Assembly (NCBI GenBank): GCA_963830205.1
Contig: CAWHLP010000028.1
Span: 1 to 64,000, forward strand
Length of the DNA stretch: 64,000 nt
From: CAVSRC01 sp963830205
GTDB taxonomy: Bacteria; Pseudomonadota; Alphaproteobacteria; Rhizobiales; Kaistiaceae
Direction of reading: 5' to 3'
The notes below the pieces were generated by a model. The model ran no database searches and was not told the DNA's origin. It was given only the letters and a program-made list of their open reading frames with translations. This document shows, one piece after another, positions 9,864-18,688 of this stretch (its first letter is position 1; the number at the start of each line of letters is the position of its first letter). The translations under genes were made by a program, and so were the position numbers.

Positions 9864-10754
9864 ATGCCTCCCAAACCACGCATTTCCGACCCCATCAACG
9901 CCAGCGACAACATCCTCGAGGTGGCCCGCAAGAAGCACCACGAATTGAGGAAATCCGACCGCAAGGTGTGCGATGTGGTGCTTGCCGATCCCAAGCGCAT
10001 GATCAACGCCACCGTCGCGGAAACGGCCGAATGGGCGGGCGTCAGCCAGCCGACCGTCATCCGCTTCTGCACCGCGATAGGCTGCCAGGGTTATCAGGAT
10101 TTCAAGCTTCGCCTGGCCCAGAGCCTGGCGCTCGGAACCCCGGCGACCCATTCGGTGATCCTCGAAACCGACTCCGCCGCCGAGGTGGCGGAGAAGATCT
10201 TCGACTACACCATCACCAGCCTCGACTGGGTCCGCCGCCACCTGGACGTTGCGGCGATCAGCCGGGCGATCGATGTGCTGGAGAAGGCCAACCGCATCGA
10301 GTTCTTCGGCTTCGGCGCATCCGGCATCGTCGCCCGCGATGCCCAGCAGAAGTTCCCCATGTTCGGCGTTCCCTGCGGGGCGGAGAACGATTCCCATCAG
10401 CAGATCATGGTGGTCTCGCAGCTCGGCCCCGGCGATGTCGTCGTGGTGATTTCGAACACGGCTGCGACACGCTCGATCATCGAGGCGGCGGCCTCGGCGC
10501 GCGGACGCGGATGCAAGGTCATCGGCATCGTCGGCATGAACGGACCGCTGGTCGATCAGTGCGACATCGTCATCCTGGTCGAGACCCTGGAAAACACCAA
10601 CATCTACACGCCGACCATCTCGCGCATCGCCGCGCTTGCCGTCATCGACACCCTGTCGACCGCGGTTGCGCTGCGCCGCGGCCCTGATCACATCGAGCGC
10701 TTCACCGAGATGAAGCGGCAACTGCGTCATCTGAGGACGACTGAACGCATCTGA
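9864..10754 (+). CDS. MurR/RpiR-family transcriptional regulator
   Basis: DNA-binding regulator of sugar-phosphate metabolism. The 296-residue protein has an N-terminal RpiR helix-turn-helix domain (KVCDVVLADPKRMINATVAETAEWAGVSQPTVIRFCTAIG, about residues 30-75) and a C-terminal SIS sugar-isomerase-fold domain (IEFFGFGASGIVARDAQQKF, DVVVVISNTAATRSIIEAAASAR). The SIS domain normally binds the phosphosugar inducer. It lies between the cupin isomerase and the DeoC aldolase, so it probably controls this cluster. An inverted repeat GGTTTCG/CGAAACC (9820-9844) sits just before its start. Confidence 0.9.
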   Translation: MPPKPRISDPINASDNILEVARKKHHELRKSDRKVCDVVLADPKRMINATVAETAEWAGVSQPTVIRFCTAIGCQGYQDFKLRLAQSLALGTPATHSVILETDSAAEVAEKIFDYTITSLDWVRRHLDVAAISRAIDVLEKANRIEFFGFGASGIVARDAQQKFPMFGVPCGAENDSHQQIMVVSQLGPGDVVVVISNTAATRSIIEAAASARGRGCKVIGIVGMNGPLVDQCDIVILVETLENTNIYTPTISRIAALAVIDTLSTAVALRRGPDHIERFTEMKRQLRHLRTTERI

Positions 10755-10922
10755 CCGCGCCTGCGCGCGGTCGTCGAATCCCATTGGCCGCAGGGCACGC
10801 GCGGGGTGCGCCGGCGATGCGACACGGTCGCCCGAGGCGACGCCGGAGCATCCGCGGCGATTGACGGGTCCTGTAGTTTTGCGACATTTTTGGGCAGTTC
10901 GTCATCCCCCGGGGGGTCTTCC

Positions 10923-11666
10923 ATGCGCCCGACCGCCTCGCCGCCGCTCCCGACCGCCCTCACGCCACGCGATCTCGCCGGGCTGATCGACATCAGCGCC
11001 GTGCAATCGTCCTCCACCGAGGCCGAGGTTCGCGCGCTTGCCCGGATCGCGGTGGCGGAAGGCTTCGCCGCGGCGCATGTCCTGCCGAATTTCGTGCCGC
11101 TCCTGCGCACGCTGGTTCCGCCGGGCTGTGGCACCAGGGTCGGCGGGCCGGTCGGCTTCCCCTCCGGTGGACATACGACCCGCATCAAGGTGGCGGAGGC
11201 GGCGGCGCTCGCCGCCGACGGCGCCGAGGAACTCGACATGATGATCAATGTCGGGCGCCTGAAATCGGGCGACCGCGGCTACGTCGCCGAGGATATCCGG
11301 GCGGTCGTCGAAGCCATCGCCCCCTTGCCGCTCAAGGTCATTCTCGAGGTGGCCCTCCTCACAGACGACGAAATCCGTGATGCCTCGGCGATCATCGCCG
11401 ACAGCGGCGCCGCCTTCGTCAAGACTGGGACCGGCTGGACGCCGGGGGCGACGACGATCGCAAGCCTCAGCATCATCATCGACACCGTCGCCGGCAGGGT
11501 CGCGGTCAAGGCATCGGGTGGCATCCGCGACCTCGCCACGGTCGCCGCCATGCGCCGCCTCGGCGTGACCCGTTTCGGCATCAACGCCAGGGTCGCCGTC
11601 GACCTCGTCCGCCAATGCGCCATGCTGCGCGACGGGCGCCTGGTCATCGACGCCTCGGCCGGCTGA
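10923..11666 (+). CDS. deoC: Deoxyribose-phosphate aldolase (DeoC family)
   Basis: Class I aldolase of the DeoC/FbaB fold; the classical reaction cleaves 2-deoxyribose 5-phosphate to acetaldehyde and glyceraldehyde 3-phosphate. The 247-residue protein has the Schiff-base lysine K167 in FVKTGTGW, the second active-site lysine K196 in VKASGGIR, and the acidic residue D105 in ELDMMINVG. A GGGGGG stretch just upstream can serve as ribosome-binding site for the ATG at 10923; the longer frame from 10806 adds an unconserved lead. The FGGY kinase follows after 14 bases. In this setting the aldolase may act on a ketose or deoxysugar phosphate made by that kinase; that is inference. Confidence 0.88.
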   Translation: MRPTASPPLPTALTPRDLAGLIDISAVQSSSTEAEVRALARIAVAEGFAAAHVLPNFVPLLRTLVPPGCGTRVGGPVGFPSGGHTTRIKVAEAAALAADGAEELDMMINVGRLKSGDRGYVAEDIRAVVEAIAPLPLKVILEVALLTDDEIRDASAIIADSGAAFVKTGTGWTPGATTIASLSIIIDTVAGRVAVKASGGIRDLATVAAMRRLGVTRFGINARVAVDLVRQCAMLRDGRLVIDASAG

Positions 11667-11680
11667 GTTAGCGGCTGGCG

Positions 11681-13228
11681 ATGTCGGTGTCCGTCATAGC
11701 GGTCGATCTCGGCACGGGCGGCGCGAAGGCCGGCGTGTTCCGCGATGACGGCGCCTGCATCGCCGAGCATGTCATCGCCTACGAGACGGTCTATCCCTCG
11801 GCTCTCCGCCACGAGCAGCGTCCGCAGGACTGGTGGGGTGCGACGCAGGCAAGCATCGCAGCCCTTATCGCCGCGCCGGGCGTCGATGCCGGTTCGATCA
11901 CGGCGATCTCCCTGTCCGGCCAAAGCCTCGGCTGCATCCCGCTCGACGATCGGAGCGAGCCACTCATGGAGCAGGTGCCGATCTGGTCCGACGGCAGGGC
12001 GGAAGCGGAGGCAGAGGCGTTCTTCGCTTCGGTCGACAGTAGGGAATGGTACCGGACCACGGGCAACGGCTTTCCGGCGCCGCTCTACACCCTCTTCAAG
12101 ATCCTCTGGCTGCGCGCTCACGAGCCGCAAGTTTTCGCGCACACGCGGACCATCATCGGCAGCAAGGACTACATCAACCTGCAGCTGACCGGCCGCATCC
12201 TCACCGACCGGTCCTATGCCTCCGGCCTCGGTGCCTACGACTTGAGGGCGCGGCGCTATTCGTCCGAACTGCTCGATGCCGCCGGGCTCGACGCCGGGTT
12301 GCTGCCGCCGATTGCGGCCTCGACCGACATCGTCGGCGAGGTTAGCCCCGATATCGCCCGTGGGCTTGGCCTGCCGCAGGGGGTCAAGGTGGTGGCCGGC
12401 GGCGTCGACAATGCCTGCATGGCGCTCGGCGCGTCGACCTTCGCGGAGGGCGATACGTTCATCGCAATGGGATCGTCGAGCTGGCTCAACGTTGCATCGG
12501 CCGAGCCGGTGCTCGACAACCTGGTGAGGCCCTACGTCTTCGACCATGTGGTGCCCGGCATGTACCTGTCGGCGACCTCGATCTTCTCCTCCGGCACCAG
12601 CCTCTCCTGGGTCCGCGACCGGCTGATGCGCGACATCGTGCGCGAGGCCGAAGCCGCCGGCCGCGACTCCTACGAGGCCGTCATGGACCTCGCGCTGACG
12701 GCGCCACGCGGGGCGCGCGGGCTGCTGTTCGTGCCGACGCTCGGCGGCGGCACCTCCTTCGAGGGCGGCCCGGCGGTCCGCGGCGGCTTCGTCGGCCTCG
12801 GGCTCCAGCATGGCCGGGCGGAGATCATGCGCGCGACGTTCGAAGGCATCGCCCTGGCGCTGCGCGTCGCGCTCGACGAGTTGCGGCGCATGCGGCCGCT
12901 CCGCGACGAGATCGTCATGGTCGGCGGTGGCGCCCGCAGCGCCGCCTGGCGGCAGATGGTCGCCGACATCCTTGACCGCACGGTCTTGAAGATGCCGATC
13001 GACCGGCAGGCCGCCGCTCTCGGTGCGGCCGCCCTCGCCTTCGTCGGCACGGGGGTCTGGCCCGATTTCTCGCCGTTGCGCGCGCTCAGCGCGGCGACCG
13101 AAAGGACCGTGCCCGACCCGACGGCGGCAGCGGTCTATGACGCGGCGCTCGCAGCCTACCGCCTTGCGGCGCGGCAGCAGCATGAGCTGTCGGCCGCGAT
13201 CTCGGCTCTCCGCGACCTGTCTACGTGA
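11681..13228 (+). CDS. FGGY-family carbohydrate kinase (xylulokinase-like)
   Basis: ATP-dependent sugar kinase of 515 residues, normal length for the family. It has the phosphate-1 motif VDLGTGGAKAGVF at the N terminus, SLSGQSLGCIPLDD, the FGGY domain boundary around TFIAMGSSSWLNVASAEP, and the C-terminal adenosine motif IVMVGGGARSAAWRQMVADIL. The gene starts 14 bases after deoC and probably shares its transcript. It ends 10 bases before the convergent hydroxyacid dehydrogenase. Substrate unknown; a pentulose or a related ketose is the usual range. Confidence 0.88.
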   Translation: MSVSVIAVDLGTGGAKAGVFRDDGACIAEHVIAYETVYPSALRHEQRPQDWWGATQASIAALIAAPGVDAGSITAISLSGQSLGCIPLDDRSEPLMEQVPIWSDGRAEAEAEAFFASVDSREWYRTTGNGFPAPLYTLFKILWLRAHEPQVFAHTRTIIGSKDYINLQLTGRILTDRSYASGLGAYDLRARRYSSELLDAAGLDAGLLPPIAASTDIVGEVSPDIARGLGLPQGVKVVAGGVDNACMALGASTFAEGDTFIAMGSSSWLNVASAEPVLDNLVRPYVFDHVVPGMYLSATSIFSSGTSLSWVRDRLMRDIVREAEAAGRDSYEAVMDLALTAPRGARGLLFVPTLGGGTSFEGGPAVRGGFVGLGLQHGRAEIMRATFEGIALALRVALDELRRMRPLRDEIVMVGGGARSAAWRQMVADILDRTVLKMPIDRQAAALGAAALAFVGTGVWPDFSPLRALSAATERTVPDPTAAAVYDAALAAYRLAARQQHELSAAISALRDLST

Positions 13229-13238
13229 TCAGGCGGCC

Positions 13239-14183
13239 TCACGCCGGATGGGCGTCGACGACCAGGACGTCGAGCAGGTTCTCCACCGCGCGCGCCGCCG
13301 CGCGCTCGACCGATGCGGCGGTGAAGCCGCCGATGTGACTGGTCATGATCACGCGGGGATGGGCGAGAAGGGGGGAGGGCGCCGGCGGCTCGCACTCGAA
13401 CACATCGGTCGCATAGGTCGCGACCCGGCCGCTTGCGAGCCCCGCCAGCATCGCGTCGGTGTCGGTGAGACCGGCACGCGCGGTGTTGACCACGACGGCG
13501 CCCCTGGCCAGCCGTGCGATCTCCCCGGCGCCGATCAATGGCTTGCCGCCGGCCGGCATCGGCGCGTGCAGGCTGAGGACGCGCGCGCCGTCGAGGACCG
13601 CCTCGAACCCGCCGCGGCGGAAGTTCGGGTGCGAGATGACATCCGCCGGCAGGAACGGATCGTAGCCGCGCACCTGCGCCCCGAGGCCGAGGCAGAAGTC
13701 GACGAAGAGCGACCCGACCGCGCCAAGGCCGATGACAGCCACCTCGGTTCCGTGGATCTCGGAGCCGATGCTGCGCGGCCATTGGCCATCGCGGATTGCC
13801 AGGTGGGTCGGCACCAGGTCGCGCAGCGCGGCCAACGTCAGCGCCAGCGCCAGTTCCGCCACGCCGCGCGCGTTTTCGCCCATGGCGCGGCGGAGCCTGA
13901 TGCCGCGCGCTTCGATCGCGGCGAGGGGGAAATTGTCGATTCCCGTGCCGTTGCGCGCGATCACGCGGAGCTCGCGGGCAGCATCGATGACGGCGGGCGT
14001 GACCGGCTCGATGCCCGCCAGCCAGCCGACGCAGCCTGGCACCGCGGCGATCAGCTGGGCTTCGCTCGGCATCGCGCCTGGCGTCGGCCGGACAAGCACG
14101 AAACCTGCCTGCTTCAGTGGCTGAAGCGCCGGATGCTCGCCCGCCGACAGCGAGCGCGGCGTGACCAGGATGCGGCCGCTCAT
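13239..14183 (-). CDS. D-isomer-specific 2-hydroxyacid dehydrogenase
   Basis: NAD(P)-dependent reductase/dehydrogenase of 314 residues. The NAD-binding motif is in VAVIGLGAVGSLFVDFCLGLG, the catalytic arginine segment in VVVNTARAGLTDTDAM, and the catalytic histidine in VIMTSHIGGFTA. The N-terminal domain carries VIARNGTGIDNFPL. The ATG at 14183 overlaps the stop of the upstream gene by four bases (ATGA), so the two are coupled. Upstream frame extension to 14531 is antiphase to the neighbour and was rejected. Likely substrate is a 2-keto or 2-hydroxy acid of the local sugar pathway. Confidence 0.88.
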   Translation of the reverse strand: MSGRILVTPRSLSAGEHPALQPLKQAGFVLVRPTPGAMPSEAQLIAAVPGCVGWLAGIEPVTPAVIDAARELRVIARNGTGIDNFPLAAIEARGIRLRRAMGENARGVAELALALTLAALRDLVPTHLAIRDGQWPRSIGSEIHGTEVAVIGLGAVGSLFVDFCLGLGAQVRGYDPFLPADVISHPNFRRGGFEAVLDGARVLSLHAPMPAGGKPLIGAGEIARLARGAVVVNTARAGLTDTDAMLAGLASGRVATYATDVFECEPPAPSPLLAHPRVIMTSHIGGFTAASVERAAARAVENLLDVLVVDAHPA

Positions 14184-15139
14184 GGCGTCCGCCCGGCCGC
14201 CTCGGCCGCGATGCGGCTGATGGCATCGAAGCGCGGCCCTGAGCTGGGCATCTCGATGTCGAAGACCTCGGCAATCACCTGCGCCCAGCCGTGGATGAAG
14301 TAGGTCCAGCCGTCCTCGATCGTGAGGCGCCGGCGCGCCGCCTGGGCGCGCGCTTGGTCGAGGAAGATGAGGTCGCCGCGATAGTTGAGCTCCCAGACGA
14401 TGGCATCGTCGGGAAATTCGCCGGCGACGGTGAGCGGTGAGCCGGGGGCATCCTTGCCGAGGCCGGTGGCGTTGATCACCAGCGAGCCCGGCTTGAGCGC
14501 CGCCATTACCGCGTCGTTGTCCTCCGCGCACGGCGCCAGCACGTAGTCGCAGGGTATGTCTGCGGCGATCGCCTGGTGGATGCGGCGGATATGTTCGAGT
14601 CGCGGCTTCGACCGGTTGGAGACGACGATGCGGCTCGGTCGGCCGGCGACGGATGACTTCTGCAGGAGGTGCCAGGTCAGCGCGACCGTGGAGCCGCCCG
14701 CTCCCATGGAGAAGACCTCGGCGCCGGTGCGGGTGAAGTGCTCCGCCGGCAGGAAGGCATCGAGCGACAGGCCGGAGGTGAGCGGGTCCTTGGCCTGGCA
14801 GATGAGCTTGCCGTCGCGCTTCGACAGGCAGCTCGTCTCGGCCATCAGTTCCGCATGCGGGTCGATGACGTCGAACATGTCGCGGCAGGCTGAAAAGAGG
14901 TCGAGCTTGTGGGTCGTGACCAGCGCCCCTAGCGACAGCGAATCCTCCTTGAGGAATCGAACCGCAGCGCGGTAGTTGGCGACCGTGTCGTGCGGCACTA
15001 GGTCAATTCCACGGATGGCGACATCGCCGAGGCCGAGCAGCTCCGCCCAGCGGGGAAACACCTTCATGATCGACGACTGGCCGGTGGTGACACCGATGAA
15101 ATAGAACGTCGGCCTGGTCGCCGGGGCGTATGTCGTCAT
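14180..15139 (-). CDS. Shikimate/quinate dehydrogenase-like NAD(P) oxidoreductase
   Basis: The 319-residue protein resembles the AroE/YdiB family: an N-terminal FYFIGVTTGQSSIMKVFPRWAELL segment in place of the usual shikimate-binding loop, THKLDLFSACRDMFD with the conserved catalytic-lysine region, the nucleotide-binding stretch VFSMGAGGSTVALTWHL, and VINATGLGKDAPGSPL near the C terminus. The substrate loop differs clearly from true AroE, so it is unlikely to act in aromatic biosynthesis. Its start at 15139 was chosen because homology begins at MTTYAP. It heads a two-gene operon with the hydroxyacid dehydrogenase. Confidence 0.75.
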   Translation of the reverse strand: MTTYAPATRPTFYFIGVTTGQSSIMKVFPRWAELLGLGDVAIRGIDLVPHDTVANYRAAVRFLKEDSLSLGALVTTHKLDLFSACRDMFDVIDPHAELMAETSCLSKRDGKLICQAKDPLTSGLSLDAFLPAEHFTRTGAEVFSMGAGGSTVALTWHLLQKSSVAGRPSRIVVSNRSKPRLEHIRRIHQAIAADIPCDYVLAPCAEDNDAVMAALKPGSLVINATGLGKDAPGSPLTVAGEFPDDAIVWELNYRGDLIFLDQARAQAARRRLTIEDGWTYFIHGWAQVIAEVFDIEMPSSGPRFDAISRIAAEAAGRTP

Positions 15140-15808
15140 CTGCCCCCGATCTCGCACACCCGCAAAACCACAACACCGTGACCGGCAGGCTTGGCGAAGA
15201 TATCCATGTCGTCTCCCCGTCCGACGTCCAGCGTCCGTTCCAGTCGGTGCCGCATGGACGGCAGGCAACACCGCCGACGCCTCCTGGGCTGACCCGAAGG
15301 CGCGGACTTGGTAGTTACATTACATTATCTGGAGGAAACTTACAATTGGCAGATGCCAACGCCCTCCCTTGAGAGCACCGCTTTGGGCGGGTCGCGGCGG
15401 CCCGAGTTGGCGACTGGCGGACATGCACCGACCTAGCGCGACTAGCGTGATTCGCGGCATTTTGGCCGTTGGCGAGGCTTGACCAGCACCGGCCCTGTGT
15501 CGGCCCGGCAACCATCGCTCCGCCTGCCGGGAGTTGGCGCGCCGGACCGGGCGCTGATGCCACACTATCGATATATCTGTAGGGTTACTACGAATTGGAT
15601 TGATTCCGTGGACTTGCCGCGCCAAGCTGTTTGCAAAAATGGAGGCCTTGGAATGGCTCACACGCTGGCTCCATTAGTGGGCGCGTTCGTGTCCGCTCGG
15701 GCCATTTCCGCGCTGTGCTCCGCGGCCTATTCTGACGGTTTCCTCCCTGTCTGGGTCGATGTGAGCGCAGCGCGTCTCCTTGCATCGGAAGCCGATGGAC
15801 TGAGGTGA
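15140..15808. other. Gene-free region between the AroE-like gene and the second FGGY kinase
   Basis: About 670 bases with no gene I can support. It serves as divergent control region for the AroE-like operon (minus) and the second kinase (plus). An AT-rich patch with the repeated word TTACATTACATT lies at 15310-15330, followed by a GGAGGAAAC ribosome-binding-site-like sequence with no credible gene behind it. A short open frame at 15479-15808 matches no family I know and is probably chance. Confidence 0.5.
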
Positions 15809-17294
15809 ATGCGGGATCTCTATCTGGCGATTGACGTCGGCACGGGCGGCCTGCGTGCAGCGCTGGTCGGACGGGACGGTCGCACCCGCGCCTTCAGCTA
15901 CCGCGAGCACGAGCAGATCGTGCCGCACTTCGGCTGGTCCGAGCAGCGGCCGGCCGACTGGTGGGCCGGCACCCGCACCGCCATCCGTGAAGTGCTTGGC
16001 AAGCTGGACGATGCCGAGGCGCGCCTAGTGGCGATCTGCACCTGCGGCCAGATGCACGGGTCGGTGCTGATCGACGACGACGGCGAACTGACGCGCGAAG
16101 CGGCGCTGCTGTGGAACGACAAGCGCACGGCGCCGCAGGCCGAAGCCTGCGCCACGCGCATCTCGGCGGAACGCGCGCTCGACCTCACGGCGAACCTGCC
16201 GTCCCCTGCCTGGCCCGCCTTCAAGATCGCATGGATCGCCGAGAACGACCCTGAGGCGCTCGAGCGCAGCACGACGCTGCTGATGCCCAAGGACTGGATC
16301 AATTTCAAGCTCACCGGTGTGCGTGCCCAGGACCGCACCGAGGCCTCGCTGAGCTTCCTCATGGACTGGCGCAGTCGCGCGTGGTCGGACGAGCTGTGCG
16401 GGCTGACCGGCGTGCCCCGCCGCCTGCTGCCCGACCTGCGCAATGCCGGTGACGTCCTTGCCGGCGTCGCGCCCGACGTCGCGGCCGATCTTGGCCTGCC
16501 CGCCGGCCTGCCGGTTCTGGTCGGCGCCGGCGACTATCCCATGGCGCTTCTGGGATCGGGGGTGACACGACCCGGCATGGGTTCGGACGTCACCGGGACG
16601 TCGGCCATCATCACGCTCATGCACGATCAGCCGGTGCTCGATCCCGACGTCTCCAACGTCATCACTGCCAACGGCGTGTGGGCGGCGATGACCTTGATCG
16701 ATTGCGGCGGCGACGCCGTGCGCTGGGCCCGCCGCGCCTTCCATGAGAACCAGCGCTCCTACGGCGAGGTTGCCGAGGACGCCGCGCGCGCCGAGGCAGG
16801 CGCCAACGGGCTCTTCTTCCTGCCCTATCTGTCAGGCGAGCGCGTCGGCTCTTCGCAACGCTCGCGCCCAGTTCTTCGGCCTCAAGGCCGAGCACGGCCT
16901 CCCCGACCTCCACCGCGCCGTGCTGGAAGGCGTGGCCTTTGCCGTCCGCCTCAAGCTCGACGCGCTCAAGGGCGGCAGCCGGCCCGAGCGGATCGTTGCC
17001 GCCAGCGGAGGCGCGCGATCCGATCTCTGGCTGCAGATCAAGGCGTCGATGTTCGATGTGCCTTACGTCGTGCTTGAAGAGCCCGAATGCGGCATTGTCG
17101 GTGCGGCGATGCTGATGGCGGTTGCCGCGGGCGACGCGCCAGACATCGAGACGGCGGCGGCGGAGATGGTCCATCCGAGCCGGGAAATCCTGCCCGATCC
17201 GGCCTGGACCGCGGTCTACGACCGCATGATGCCGATCTATGCCCGCCTCTATGAGCAGTCCCGGGCTCTCTACGACGACCTCGACGCGCTGTGA
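15809..17294 (+). CDS. FGGY-family carbohydrate kinase (xylulokinase-like), frameshifted
   Basis: Second sugar kinase of this type. It starts MRDLYLAIDVGTGGLRAALVG with a GAGGTGA ribosome-binding site. It has ICTCGQMHGSVLIDD and the domain-2 motif GMGSDVTGTSAII. Near 16850 the frame breaks after LPYLSGERVG, and the next frame resumes with LRNARAQFFGLKAEHG and the C-terminal IVAASGGARSDLWLQIKASM motif, ending at 17294. One extra (or two missing) bases account for it; the corrected product is about 494 residues, normal for the family. It is convergent with the GntR gene. Confidence 0.8.
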
Positions 17295-17331
17295 CCGGCT
17301 GGAAGGGACCGCGGTGCCGCCGGTAGCAGCG

Positions 17332-18051
17332 TCATGGCTGGCCGTCCAGGTCGCTGTGCTCCTCGGAGAAGTAGTCCTGGATGCGCTCGATGTGCTGGCG
17401 CAGGAGCAGGCACAGTTGCGTGAAATCTCTCGCCACGACCGCGTCCTTGATCTGGCAATGCTCGGAGTAGGAGCGCACGGCCAGACGCTTGTTGTCCGCC
17501 AGCCGCTGCCTGAGCGCGGCAAAGCGCCAGTACACTGCCGAGAGATAGGTCGCTTCCAACATCTCGCTTTGCGCGGCCTGGAAGAAGGCGAAATGCAGTT
17601 CCGTGTCGAGTGTCTGGTAGACCGCGCTGTTTACGCTGTGGCCGACCGGCTCCATCTTCGCGACGATCTCGGTGATGCGCTCGGCGAGCGTTCCCGGATT
17701 GCGCTCAAGCCCCAGGCGGGCGGCCTCGAGTTCGAGCGCGATGCGCAGCTCGCACAGCGCCCGCACGCCATCAAGGCTCAGATCCATCACGAACACGCCG
17801 CGCTGCGGAACGATCCTGAGCAGCCCCTCCGCCTGCAGCTTGACCAGGGCAGAGCGCACCGGCGCCTTGGTGACGCCGTAGAGCTTCGACAGCTTGTCCT
17901 CGGACAGCCGCTCGCCGAAGGCGAACGTGCCGGAGACGATGTCGGCACGCAGGCGCGACAGCATGATGTCGTTCAGGCCCTCGGGGCGTTGTATCGGCGT
18001 GATGTGCCGGCGCGCCCGGCGATCGGTCAATGTGCTGGTCAAATTTACCAT
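17332..18051 (-). CDS. GntR-family regulator, FadR/FCD subfamily
   Basis: Transcriptional regulator of 239 residues from the chosen ATG (a longer start at 18090 is possible). The winged-helix domain lies at about residues 25-90 (RADIVSGTFAFGERLSEDKLSKLYGVTKAPVRSALVKLQAEGLL) and an all-helical FCD ligand domain follows with the metal-ligand pattern DTELHFAFFQAA and YSEHCQIKDAV. FCD regulators usually respond to sugar acids or organic acids. It is divergent from the aldo/keto reductase gene, and inverted repeats at 18310-18321 and 18344-18362 in the shared gap are candidate sites for it. Confidence 0.87.
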   Translation of the reverse strand: MVNLTSTLTDRRARRHITPIQRPEGLNDIMLSRLRADIVSGTFAFGERLSEDKLSKLYGVTKAPVRSALVKLQAEGLLRIVPQRGVFVMDLSLDGVRALCELRIALELEAARLGLERNPGTLAERITEIVAKMEPVGHSVNSAVYQTLDTELHFAFFQAAQSEMLEATYLSAVYWRFAALRQRLADNKRLAVRSYSEHCQIKDAVVARDFTQLCLLLRQHIERIQDYFSEEHSDLDGQP

Positions 18052-18309
18052 GGGCTCATCGGGTTCGGGTTCGCGTTCCGGCGGAGCCACAACCGAGACG
18101 AATCACGGCGCCTCGTTTGGGAACCCTGTCCTTTCTCACATCCTTCGCGCATTCGGTTCCAGCTTCGATTTCGGCGCATCGACCCCCGCTGCCGCCATCC
18201 GGCTGCGGCTGCCGGCCGTGACATGTCATCCCCGTTCGTTCCTGATGCAAGGCAAAGCCCATCGGCTCCAGCGAAAATACCAGTTTTTATATAGGGTTGC
18301 ACGAACGAT

Positions 18310-18321
18310 CTGACAGGTCAG
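18310..18321. promoter_or_regulatory. Inverted repeat CTGAC-AG-GTCAG
   Basis: Five-base perfect arms with a two-base spacer, in the AT-rich part of the gntR/aldo-keto reductase gap. Together with TGTCA-N9-TGACA at 18344-18362, which reuses the TGAC word, it is a candidate operator pair for the divergent GntR protein. Confidence 0.35.
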
Positions 18322-18343
18322 CGGCCACGTCTGACGACTAATA

Positions 18344-18362
18344 TGTCACATTTCAGTTGACA
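18344..18362. promoter_or_regulatory. Inverted repeat TGTCA-N9-TGACA
   Basis: TGTCA (18344-18348) and TGACA (18358-18362) are perfect inverted arms. The site lies about 300 bases upstream of both divergent starts and shares the TGAC word with the repeat at 18310. Candidate regulator site; not tested. Confidence 0.35.
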
Positions 18363-18688
18363 TGACCATTTGGATCGAGTGCATTCACCGACGACAGAGG
18401 CTGGCCAGAGCCAGCGCGGAGGAAACGGAAACAGGCGGCGCCAAGCCAAGATGAATGCCTCCACGGGGCGAGCCGCCGACGCGGTGGCGGGCTCCCGGCG
18501 AGGCCGGCCGAAAGGGCACGCATGGGGCTCATGCGGCGACGTCCCGAGGCTCGGTCGTCAACGAGGCGATTGCCCACGTGAAGGAAAACGGCACGCGCCA
18601 CCTCGGCGAAGCACAGGTCTCATGGCGGGCGTGACGCCGGTCGCAACGGTGCACCGCATCATCAGGCCGCAATTGAGGAGGAACTCCC

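Larger units (their letters stand above)
18052..18688. other. Control region between GntR and the aldo/keto reductase
   Basis: About 640 bases without a supportable gene. The left part (18280-18370) is AT-rich and holds two inverted repeats described separately. The GC-rich part 18370-18650 has open frames, but none matches a protein family I recognise; one frame reading GSVVNEAIAHVKENG up to a stop near 18632 could be a gene relic, with no identification. Confidence 0.4.

Noticed and set aside
11279..13183. A 634-residue minus-strand frame over deoC and the FGGY kinase
   Set aside because: Antisense shadow of two well-identified genes; composition is typical of random GC-rich frames.
14180..15139. 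A true shikimate dehydrogenase (aroE)
   Set aside because: The shikimate-binding loop is replaced and the gene sits with sugar genes and a hydroxyacid dehydrogenase; biosynthetic aroE is not expected here.
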